Assembly: GCA_964449165.1 (NCBI GenBank)
Contig: CAYVAT010000039.1
Span: 1 to 28,504, forward strand
DNA: 28,504 bases
From: CAYSCW01 sp964449165
GTDB taxonomy: Bacteria; Acidobacteriota; Aminicenantia; Aminicenantales; Aminicenantaceae
Reading direction: 5' to 3'
The notes under the pieces were generated by a model. That model searched no databases and was not told the origin of the DNA. It saw only the letters and a list, made by a program, of their open reading frames with translations. Numbering within the stretch: the first letter of the stretch is position 1; each line of letters begins with the position of its first letter. This document shows, in pieces, positions 15,675 to 23,050 of this stretch. Position numbers and translations under genes: made by a program.

Positions 15675-16325
15675 TTACTGGATTGAAGCGATCCTGAACC
15701 GCACTCTGCTGGAGACAGCGATGAGGCCGCCTTCTTTGGCGTAAGCCTTGACTTGCCAGGAATAAGTTTCTCTGGGAGTCATCAGGTTTCTGATTTCTTC
15801 AGGCAGAGTAATCGAATTTTCAGTGGTGGTCTCAGTCCAGAGAAGCTGATCATTATAGAGGTAGATTTTGTACTCCACACCTTCTCCATGGCTTTTCCAT
15901 TTGAACTGGGTGGGAATATTGGAGACATCTATGACGGGGGAAATAAGGGTGATGGATTCTCCTCTAACCAAATCTTCATTGATGAAGAACTGAGGAGATG
16001 AGGTTCTGAGGCTGGGGATAACTCCGAAAACCACTAGTAGTAATAAAGCGGCAGAAACGGCGGCCACGGCCCACGTTCTGGGAGTGATGAAGGCGCGGAC
16101 CGATTCAAACCAGGAGACATTCTTTGTTTCCTCTGCCATGATTTCTTCTTGGAACAGAGAGTAGCCTTTGTCCTTAACCACGGCTATGAGTTCGTTGCGC
16201 TCTGTCAATTCCTGAAAACAATGGGAACAGTTGAAGTAATGCTCCTCGAACATCTCTCTTTCGGATTCAGGTAGCCTTTTTAACAGGTAATCGTCGATGA
16301 GGTCTTCGTACTTACACTTTTTCAT
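15675..16325 (-). CDS. Membrane anti-sigma factor with ZAS zinc finger
   Basis: Single-pass membrane protein of 216 aa, the likely partner of the ECF sigma factor encoded just upstream. The N-terminal cytoplasmic part has the anti-sigma zinc motif HYFNCSHC (H-x3-C-x2-C) preceded by another cysteine. A hydrophobic segment (WAVAAVSAALLLLVVFGVI, about 86-104) spans the membrane. The outer part (about 105-216) reads as a beta-sandwich with alternating strands (FKWKSHGEGVEYKIYLYN, YSWQVKAYA) like Fn3/Ig-type domains. ATG 16325 has AAAGG nine bases upstream and is preferred over an ATG at 16355 with no ribosome site. The signal sensed is unknown. The terminator follows. Confidence 0.85.
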   Translation of the reverse strand: MKKCKYEDLIDDYLLKRLPESEREMFEEHYFNCSHCFQELTERNELIAVVKDKGYSLFQEEIMAEETKNVSWFESVRAFITPRTWAVAAVSAALLLLVVFGVIPSLRTSSPQFFINEDLVRGESITLISPVIDVSNIPTQFKWKSHGEGVEYKIYLYNDQLLWTETTTENSITLPEEIRNLMTPRETYSWQVKAYAKEGGLIAVSSRVRFRIASIQ

Positions 16326-16387
16326 TGCTTTTGCCTTTCCATTGACTTCAACCATTTAGTCGGACAAACGGGAAAAAAACGGAAAAA

Positions 16388-16897
16388 TCATTTTTTTATT
16401 AATTTCTTCAGCAGTTTTTGAGAATAATTTACCCTCTCACTCACCCTCCGAGGAGAGATGCCGAGCTTTTTTGCCACTTCTTCTCTCGTCATATCCCTAT
16501 AATAATAAAGGTAGAGGATCTCCCTGTACTTGGGTTTCAATTTTTTTATGTAATCGGCTATCATCTCGGCTCTTTCTTTATTTTCTATTTCTTCATGAGG
16601 AGCGGGGAATGGATCTGGCTCAGGCGCATATTTGAGCACCTTACTTTTTTTTCGTATATAATCCACGATTCTCCGGCTGGTGATGGTGTAGATGAATGTT
16701 CCTATTGAAGATTCGCCCCGAAATTCCCTTTTTTTTACTTTTTCGATGACATTCATGATGATTTCATTGACCACATCTTCCCAGTCCGGATTGGTAATGC
16801 CGAGCGATTTTTTTATCCTGAAGCTGACTACAGGCCTGTATTTAGCCACGATGGCGTCAAGATCGAGTGTATCTTCCTCTTTTTTCACTTTTTCCAT
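16388..16897 (-). CDS. ECF-type RNA polymerase sigma factor
   Basis: Alternative sigma factor of about 169 aa with regions 2 and 4 only. Region 2: FRIKKSLGITNPDWEDVVNEI through FRGESSIGTFIYTITSRRIVDYIRKK. Region 4: LKPKYREILYLYYYRDMTREEVAKKLGISPRRVSERV, a helix-turn-helix. It is followed after 62 bases by its probable anti-sigma factor. The frame is open to 16924. ATG 16897 is the usual choice, but it overlaps the -10 of an excellent promoter, so translation may instead start at GTG 16888 from a leaderless mRNA (166 aa). Sigma and anti-sigma genes are likely in one transcript and may be autoregulated. Confidence 0.9.
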   Translation of the reverse strand: MEKVKKEEDTLDLDAIVAKYRPVVSFRIKKSLGITNPDWEDVVNEIIMNVIEKVKKREFRGESSIGTFIYTITSRRIVDYIRKKSKVLKYAPEPDPFPAPHEEIENKERAEMIADYIKKLKPKYREILYLYYYRDMTREEVAKKLGISPRRVSERVNYSQKLLKKLIKK

Positions 16898-16924
16898 TAT
16901 AAAGCCTGTCCAAAATGTTGACAA
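16896..16924 (-). promoter_or_regulatory. Near-consensus promoter of the ECF sigma/anti-sigma operon
   Basis: On the minus strand, TTGTCA (16919-16924), exactly 17 bases, then TATAAT (16896-16901). The -10 overlaps the ATG at 16897. A start seven bases on would be at about 16889, one base before GTG 16888 in the sigma frame. This looks like a housekeeping promoter rather than an ECF-type one. Confidence 0.6.
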
Positions 16925-16955
16925 GCTCAGATTTTAAAATGTAAGCACCCTTTTC

Positions 16956-16976
16956 AATTTAATATACATTTAAATT
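16956..16976. promoter_or_regulatory. AT-rich palindrome upstream of the sigma operon
   Basis: AATTTAA (16956-16962) and TTAAATT (16970-16976) around seven bases, about 32 bases upstream of the -35. It could be a regulator site or simply AT-rich upstream DNA. The remaining bases of 16925-17153 show nothing else firm. Confidence 0.3.
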
Positions 16977-17153
16977 CATCACGGTCTTAAGGATGCTTCC
17001 TTTTAAAATTCAAACCTCATTTTTTCTGTAATGGATGTGCGTAATAATAAGAATAAGGAAAAGGACCGCCACCACGGAAGACAAGATTATTCTTTTTCAA
17101 TTTATCATGTCCACATGCGACTAACTCCCATACTGATGAAAGGATGAAAAGCT

Positions 17154-17324
17154 ATGGAAATGTTCGGAAAAAAGCTTGAGATGAAGAAAGTTTACAGGTT
17201 TGAGGATGAAAGAGAGTTCTTTTCTCTGATCGAACAACGGTTAAAAGAACAGGGATACCAGCTTCTGGATACGGTTAAAAGAACAACGAGCAGCCCTTTA
17301 GAAACTCCTCATTTCAGTAATTAA
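17154..17324 (+). CDS. Small protein of 56 aa, unknown
   Basis: Short open frame with ATG preceded by AGGA at a good spacing (nine bases). It is rich in charged residues and has one likely amphipathic helix (EREFFSLIEQRLKEQGYQLL). No family recognised. It lies 80 bases upstream of the HD-GYP gene on the same strand and may be cotranscribed with it. Coding nature is supported only by the ribosome site and a helix-like composition, so it may be spurious. Confidence 0.4.
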   Translation: MEMFGKKLEMKKVYRFEDEREFFSLIEQRLKEQGYQLLDTVKRTTSSPLETPHFSN

Positions 17325-17404
17325 CAACACCCGCCCATTGAATGAGGAAAAGAAAAAATCAATTTATTATTGGTTCTTTCGACTAAACTACCCAAGGAAT
17401 GAAA

Positions 17405-18394
17405 ATGGAAACATCGCATTTGACCATGAAAACAGAGAACGTCTCTCATGTGAGCAGAGGCCATCTCTCAACGGAAGCAGAGAAGGAAATGAATGCATCT
17501 CTCCCCTTTTTATTCCCCCGAGAAGAAAACCCTGATATTTTTCGTACTCAGGCTGAGACTTTTGAGACAGTCGGGAAAGCCAATCTCGAGGAGAAGTCGC
17601 TTTCTCACTCCCTGCCTCCTGTTATCGAAAGAAACATCGGACCTGATTCATGGCTGCTGGAACGGGAAAGCCGAAGAAAGGTTAACTCAGCCAGGAAGAT
17701 CCTGAGGGATTTAAATCGGTATTACCTGAGTCTTTTCAGAGAGCCGGATGATGCTGTGAATGGAAAATATATTGAAAAGCAGCTTTTCCTTAACTCCGGC
17801 CTTCTTTACTTGATTGAAGTCACTGATGGAAACGAAGACACCTTAGGACATTCTCAGCTTGTGGCCAGCTATACCTTGATGTTGGCCAAAGCCTTGGGCA
17901 TCGATAACAAGGCGTATTTACTGGATTTGGAAAGAGGCGCAATGCTTCATGATATAGGAAAAATAGGAATTCCTGAGTCTATATTAAGAAAACCCGGGGC
18001 TCTCACAGTTGGGGAGAAGGAGGTTGTCAAGGAACATCCTTTCATCGGGTATGAACTGCTTGAGGAATTCCAGTTCCTGAAGAAGCCTGCCCAAATCGTC
18101 CTCTACCACCATGAAAGCTATGATGGCAGCGGTTATCCTTATAACTTGGCAAGAGATGAGATACCTCTGGAGGCAAGAATTTTTGCTCTGGCAGATACAT
18201 TGGATGCCATCACATCCGATAGGCCTTATCGAAAAGCTGCTGGCTTTGAGGAGGCTAGGTTGGAGATCGAAAAGGGACAGGGCAGCCAATTCGATTCTCA
18301 AATTGTGGACGCCTTTTTTTCTGTTCCTCTCACGAAGTGGCAGCAGATAAAGGCTAGGACTGAAGAGTTTTTCCAGCTCAATACCGTCCACTGA
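17405..18394 (+). CDS. HD-GYP domain phosphodiesterase
   Basis: Probable cyclic di-GMP hydrolase (329 aa). The HD-GYP domain fills about residues 130-325 and has all expected metal ligands: H149 (LGHSQLV), H182-D183 in MLHDIGKIGIP, H211 (KEHPFIGYELL), H235-H236 in YHHESYDGSGYP including GYP at 243-245, and the D of ADTLDA, then SDRPYR. The N-terminal 85 residues are polar, low in obvious structure and hold no receiver or PAS domain, so the input is unknown. ATG 17405 with AAGGA six bases upstream is preferred; an ATG at 17399 is almost on the ribosome site. It converges with the kinase-phospholyase gene; no clear terminator is seen in 18395-18552. Confidence 0.92.
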   Translation: METSHLTMKTENVSHVSRGHLSTEAEKEMNASLPFLFPREENPDIFRTQAETFETVGKANLEEKSLSHSLPPVIERNIGPDSWLLERESRRKVNSARKILRDLNRYYLSLFREPDDAVNGKYIEKQLFLNSGLLYLIEVTDGNEDTLGHSQLVASYTLMLAKALGIDNKAYLLDLERGAMLHDIGKIGIPESILRKPGALTVGEKEVVKEHPFIGYELLEEFQFLKKPAQIVLYHHESYDGSGYPYNLARDEIPLEARIFALADTLDAITSDRPYRKAAGFEEARLEIEKGQGSQFDSQIVDAFFSVPLTKWQQIKARTEEFFQLNTVH

Positions 18395-18552
18395 TTTTTT
18401 TTCTTTCCCCAGAATTACTGACAACACCCCAATTATTCTTGTGAATTTCCGATCTTTAATATCGCTTCTAACCCTGTTCCTCTCATAGGTTGCTCGGAGA
18501 CTGTTGGCGTGAATACCAGTCCGAAGTGTTTACTGATAGAAATTTTCTTACT

Positions 18553-20892
18553 CTAAAGCTCAGCCAAAACTTTATCCAGAGTGGCGACCAGAACATTTGC
18601 GTTTTCCTCTGAAAAGACAAGAGGAGGTTTTATTTTCAACACATTGGCCAACGGACCGTCGATACTCAACAAAATCCCTCGATTCTTCATTCGTTCGATG
18701 ATGTCTGCGGCCTGTTCTGCTGCAGGGGCCAGGGTTTGCCGGTCCATCACAAGCTCAGCACCCAGGAAGAGTCCTACTCCTCTGACATCGCCGATAATTT
18801 CATGCCTGCTTTTCAATTCCTCGAGTCCAGATTTTAACTGTGTCCCTACTTTTAGTGCATTTTCCTGCAATTTTTCATCCCTTATAACATCAAGGACGGC
18901 CATTCCCACAGCACATGAAACCGGATTTCCTCCATAGGTATTAAAATATTCCATTCCTGTGTCAAAGGCTCGTGCGATCTCCGGTGTGGTTATAACCGCT
19001 GCTAAAGGGTGGCCGTTGCCTATGGGTTTTCCCAGGGTGACAATGTCTGGAACCACATCCTGGGACTCGAATCCCCAAAAATGACTTCCTAAGCGGCCAA
19101 AGCCGACCTGGACCTCGTCAGCAATGCACACACCGCCAGACATTTTGACATGCTTGATGGCTTCTTTAAGATAATTTTGGGGATAGACAATCTGTCCTGC
19201 GCAGCCCATCAGGGATTCAAACATGAATGCAGCCACTTTTTTTCTGTTTTGAAGGATTTTTTCAATGGCTTCCCGGACGTGAAGAGCATACTTCTTTCCT
19301 GCCTCAGGATCATTGGCTTTGAACAGTCCCCGATAGGTGTCAGGAGTAGGAACCTTATGAATGTGTGGTAAAGCGCCTTTGCCTCCCGGACCGTCAAATT
19401 TATAAGGGCTGATTTGGATGAGAGAGGTCAAATGGCCGTGATAGGCACCATCAACCACGATGATATCTTCCTGGCCAGTATAGGCGTTTGCCAAGCGCAG
19501 AGCCAGATCGTTAGCTTCGCTTCCTGAATTGATCACAAAACAAACACTCAGGGATTCAGGCATCAGGGCACAAAGGCGCTCTGCATATCTGGCTAGGTTT
19601 TCATGAAGATATCGGGTATTTGTATTCAGCATAGCCATCTGCTGTTGGGCTGCCCTCACCACTCGGGGATGACAGTGTCCGACATGGCAGACATTATTGA
19701 CACAATCCAGATAGGTTCCTCCTTTGTCGTCAAAAAGATACTGCATAGCTCCACGTGTGATATGAAGGGGCTTTTTATAGTGGAGGCTGAGGGATTTGCC
19801 GATATGCTTATGCCGTATTTTCAAGATTTCTCCACCGCTCATCCCGAATGTCGAAACAGGCAGTCCGCAGGCTTTTTTAAAAGTTTGATAAGCCAGTTGA
19901 GGATTGATTTCCAAGAATTTTTCAAGGAGTTTCCATGCTGGTTTTTCTGAGATAGTGAAGTAAGCGTTGTCGGGCTCAACAGTCTTTCTGAAAGCCGACA
20001 TGGTGAGACTGATACAGAGTCTGGCACATATGAGATAAAAAAGCACTTCTACTTCTTTCTCTGTCAACGGGAAGACTTCATGGTAGCCTCGTACAACATG
20101 ACCTGCTGCTTCAAGCGGCTTATCTTTATTGAACAGAGCATAGGTCAGGGCAATAGCAAGCTCGCAGACTGTGGGTGTATAAACCATGTCGCCAAAATCT
20201 ATGATTCCTGCGATCCTGTCATGGCCAGAAGGTGTCGTGTCCATGATTATGTTGTAGTCGTTGACGTCGTTATGGATGATGCTCCTCGGCAAGGAAGGAA
20301 GTACTGGATTGACAAAGGACTCAAACTGCAAGAGGAAATACTCGACCAGTCTTTTTTGTTGGGAATTATCAATGTAGGAAATTCTTGCCGCGGAGTGAAG
20401 GGTGTTTTTTAGATCCCAAGAAAGTTCTCTGTAAGCTGCTGGATGATGAAAGCGGACAAGAGTTCTATCCAACGATCCGATGAAACGCCCCAATTGGTGC
20501 AGAAGTTTCCAAGAGGGACGATCGATCTCTGCAAGAAATCTGCCTTTGATGTAGGTCAGCATCCTGGCATAAAATCTTCTTCCTTTGTCGTTTTCAATAA
20601 ATGCGATCTGTTTTCCTGTGAGGGTCTTACACACTTGGGGACATCGGATGGTATTGTTGTTTTTGGATAGAAACTCCAATGCTTTGTTTTGCAGATCGAG
20701 TACTTCTTTTCTTCTTGAAGGGTTTGCGATCTTGAGGATGTATTCTTTTCCTGTTTTATCCTTCAAATGGAAATTCTGATCCATTTCGCTCACAAGTTGA
20801 CGGACAGTGGTGTCTAGGCCATAGAGCTCCAAGACAAATTTTCGGACATCTTCTTCAGTAAATCGATAAGATGATGATATTTTTCTTATCAT
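18553..20892 (-). CDS. Fused APH-type kinase and class III PLP phospholyase/aminotransferase
   Basis: Two enzymes in one chain (779 aa). Residues 1-340 are an APH/choline-kinase fold: HNDVNDYN (H207, D209, N214) is the catalytic loop and IDFGD (D232) binds metal. Residues 350-779 are a class III PLP enzyme: NSGSEANDLALRLA, ADEVQVGFGRLGSHFWGF, and the Schiff-base lysine K622 in TLGKPIGNGHPLAAVITT. This last part and MEYFNTYGGNPVSCAVG, VLKIKPP closely match the human ethanolamine-phosphate and 5-phosphohydroxylysine phospholyases, whose partner kinase is an APH-type hydroxylysine kinase. The chain therefore probably phosphorylates an amino alcohol (hydroxylysine or ethanolamine) and then removes phosphate and ammonia; the substrate is not settled. 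GGAG lies seven bases before ATG. It is 49 bases after the lut fusion. Confidence 0.88.
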   Translation of the reverse strand: MIRKISSSYRFTEEDVRKFVLELYGLDTTVRQLVSEMDQNFHLKDKTGKEYILKIANPSRRKEVLDLQNKALEFLSKNNNTIRCPQVCKTLTGKQIAFIENDKGRRFYARMLTYIKGRFLAEIDRPSWKLLHQLGRFIGSLDRTLVRFHHPAAYRELSWDLKNTLHSAARISYIDNSQQKRLVEYFLLQFESFVNPVLPSLPRSIIHNDVNDYNIIMDTTPSGHDRIAGIIDFGDMVYTPTVCELAIALTYALFNKDKPLEAAGHVVRGYHEVFPLTEKEVEVLFYLICARLCISLTMSAFRKTVEPDNAYFTISEKPAWKLLEKFLEINPQLAYQTFKKACGLPVSTFGMSGGEILKIRHKHIGKSLSLHYKKPLHITRGAMQYLFDDKGGTYLDCVNNVCHVGHCHPRVVRAAQQQMAMLNTNTRYLHENLARYAERLCALMPESLSVCFVINSGSEANDLALRLANAYTGQEDIIVVDGAYHGHLTSLIQISPYKFDGPGGKGALPHIHKVPTPDTYRGLFKANDPEAGKKYALHVREAIEKILQNRKKVAAFMFESLMGCAGQIVYPQNYLKEAIKHVKMSGGVCIADEVQVGFGRLGSHFWGFESQDVVPDIVTLGKPIGNGHPLAAVITTPEIARAFDTGMEYFNTYGGNPVSCAVGMAVLDVIRDEKLQENALKVGTQLKSGLEELKSRHEIIGDVRGVGLFLGAELVMDRQTLAPAAEQAADIIERMKNRGILLSIDGPLANVLKIKPPLVFSEENANVLVATLDKVLAEL

Positions 20893-20941
20893 TTAAAGAC
20901 TCCATAAATAAATATTCTTAGATATAATCTTTGGGGAAAGG

Positions 20942-23050
20942 TTATTTTTTTCTAGGCTTGGAGTTCTTTATGGCTTCGGCGAAGAGATCGGCGGTGTGGA
21001 AGATTTTAAGTCTGTCGCCTTTTCTCTTCAAGCCTGCTCTCAATTGGAAAAGGCAGCCCGGACAATCGGTAGCGATAAGGGACGGGTTGTTTTTCTCGAT
21101 TTTCTTTTTTTTCTTTGTCCATAGGTGATCTGATATTTCTGGGTTTTTCAAGGAAAACACGCCACAAAACCCACAGCAGGTGTAGGGTTCTTCTTCGAAT
21201 AGAGGATTATAGCCCAAAGCTTCGAGAACTTTCTTGGGTTCATCTTTTGAGCTTGACTTGTTCAGAGTATGGCAGGGGAAATGGTAGAGAACATCTGTTG
21301 GTGGTATATCCTTCTTTTTTTCTGGAAACAAACCTTCCTTTGAGATGAATTCTGCAAAATCAAAGATCCTGTCCTTCCAGATATCGAACTCAGGTTCTAT
21401 CTTTGGGTATGTCTCTTTGAACATGGCGTTTCCGGTGGGGCAGACAGTAAGAATGTAGCGAGGGTTTTCTTTCTTAAAAGATTTGATATTCTTCCTTAAG
21501 AGCCTTTTCACGCCCTTTTTGTCTCCTAAGTGCAGGCTGGGAGCTCCGCAGCAGTGCTGTTCGCTTGGGGAGACCACCTGATAGCCAAAGTGAGAGAGAC
21601 CTTTTTGGACGCTCTCCCGGATTTCAGGAAAAAAGAGCCTTACCATACATCCTTCGAAAAGATAGACTTTTTCTCCATTTCCTTCTTCAACGGCAGCAGG
21701 CTTTTTGAGGTTGAGAGCGGGGATGAATTTTTTCTTAACCCAGGGGAGGTTTTTCAGGTAACCGTTCTCCAACCAGGGTCTCTGAAGTAGCGAGAGAATC
21801 GTGGTTCCTGTTTGGGAGAGGCCTTTTTTCCGAAACAGAGTGGAGAGGGCCTTTTCCCATAGGTTTGGTCCTCTCTCGTTCTTGAGCCTGAGGATAATCT
21901 GGCTCGTGGGTATGGAAACAGGGCAGAATTCCTCGCATTTCCGGCAGTCCGAACAAAAGTCCCATATCCTTGAAGATTCCTTGGCTGATTGGGTGATGGC
22001 TGTAAGCAGAGTCCCGATTCCTCCCGGATAGACAGAACCTCCAAACACATGTCCTCCCACCGCTTGAAAGACGGGACAGACTAGCATACATCCCCCGCAT
22101 TTGAGGCAGTAGAGGATTTTATCCAGTTCATCATCTTGTCTGATTTTGAGCCGCCCGTTGTCAAGAATAATGATGTGGAGTTCTTGGGGCCCATGAACGC
22201 CGATAACCTGTTCCTTTTCGATATCGGTGGTGCGGCTCGGGCCAGTGATAAACGAGACATAAGAGGTCAATTTCATCCCTGAGGAGGCGATGGTCAGGGC
22301 TTTTGTCAGAGAGATGGCCTGTTCCAGAGTTTCAACGAACTTTTCCGTTGTCACCAGGGCTATGTGGACTGGAGGTAAGGATGTCACCAGCCGGGCATTC
22401 CCTTCATTGCTCACAATCACCAGAGTTCCGGATTCAGCGACCGCCAAATTGGCTCCAGAGATACCCACATCCGCCTCCAAGAAGGTCTTTCGCATTTCCT
22501 CGCGCGCATGTTTGACGATCTCTTTGGAATCAGGAGAAATTTTCTTCTGAAGATGGCGGCTGAGAAGCTCCGCTATCTCTTCTTTGGTTTTGTGAAGGGC
22601 AGGGGCGGTGATGTGAGAAGGTCTTTCCTTGGCCAGCTGCACGATCCATTCCCCCAGATCCGTCTCTACTACTTTGTATCCCTTTTTCTCCAAAAAATGA
22701 TTGAGCCCGATCTCCTCGCTCACCATGGATTTGGATTTGACGATAAGATTGGCTTTCTTCTGATCAAGGATTTTCTCTATCTGAGAGAGGGCGTCTTTGG
22801 GAGTGGAAGCTTGATAGAGTTGAGCTCCTGCTTTTTCAGCCTCCTCGCTGAATTTTTGGATGAGCTGAGGCAGTTTTTTGACGCATTCTTCTTTGATTGC
22901 CCTTGCCCTTTCCTTGTACTTTTCCCAGGGGATATCGTCTTTTGTGTGATTAAAATGTTTGAAATGATGGGAGGAGGCTCTCTCTAGGGCCTTCTGGAGA
23001 TTTTGATCTTGGAGAGCTTTCTTTGCTTTTCTCTTTATCGCCTTGTGCAC
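20942..23050 (-). CDS. LutB-LutA fusion, L-lactate utilisation iron-sulfur protein
   Basis: Soluble Fe-S oxidoreductase of 702 aa. Residues 1-300 are a LUD domain (GISGANLAVAESGTLVIVSNEGNARLVTSLPPVHI, as in LutB). Two 4Fe-4S motifs follow: cysteines 315/318/321/325 and 366/369/372/376. Residues 455-702 carry two cysteine-rich CCG domains (FEGCMVR with CCGAPS at 500-504, and HFPCH with CCGFCG at 625-630), normally a separate LutA (LldE) protein. In lactate users LutABC oxidise L-lactate to pyruvate; LutC is not seen here. GTG 23050 directly follows the ftsK stop, with GAGGAG overlapping the ftsK end, so translation is coupled to ftsK. Another acceptor or substrate is possible. Confidence 0.9.
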   Translation of the reverse strand: MHKAIKRKAKKALQDQNLQKALERASSHHFKHFNHTKDDIPWEKYKERARAIKEECVKKLPQLIQKFSEEAEKAGAQLYQASTPKDALSQIEKILDQKKANLIVKSKSMVSEEIGLNHFLEKKGYKVVETDLGEWIVQLAKERPSHITAPALHKTKEEIAELLSRHLQKKISPDSKEIVKHAREEMRKTFLEADVGISGANLAVAESGTLVIVSNEGNARLVTSLPPVHIALVTTEKFVETLEQAISLTKALTIASSGMKLTSYVSFITGPSRTTDIEKEQVIGVHGPQELHIIILDNGRLKIRQDDELDKILYCLKCGGCMLVCPVFQAVGGHVFGGSVYPGGIGTLLTAITQSAKESSRIWDFCSDCRKCEEFCPVSIPTSQIILRLKNERGPNLWEKALSTLFRKKGLSQTGTTILSLLQRPWLENGYLKNLPWVKKKFIPALNLKKPAAVEEGNGEKVYLFEGCMVRLFFPEIRESVQKGLSHFGYQVVSPSEQHCCGAPSLHLGDKKGVKRLLRKNIKSFKKENPRYILTVCPTGNAMFKETYPKIEPEFDIWKDRIFDFAEFISKEGLFPEKKKDIPPTDVLYHFPCHTLNKSSSKDEPKKVLEALGYNPLFEEEPYTCCGFCGVFSLKNPEISDHLWTKKKKKIEKNNPSLIATDCPGCLFQLRAGLKRKGDRLKIFHTADLFAEAIKNSKPRKK

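Noticed and set aside
17031..17147. 38-codon frame upstream of the 56-aa gene
   Set aside because: No ribosome site, polar low-information sequence; its end only overlaps the ribosome site of the next frame.
17338..17535. Plus-strand open frame overlapping the start of the HD-GYP gene
   Set aside because: Different frame from the HD-GYP gene, no recognisable domain and no good ribosome site; the overlapping frame carries the real domain.
18494..18526. Possible hairpin CGGA-GA-CTG with CAGTCCG between the convergent HD-GYP and kinase-phospholyase genes
   Set aside because: The stem needs a two-base bulge and has no T run on either strand, so it is not supported as a terminator.
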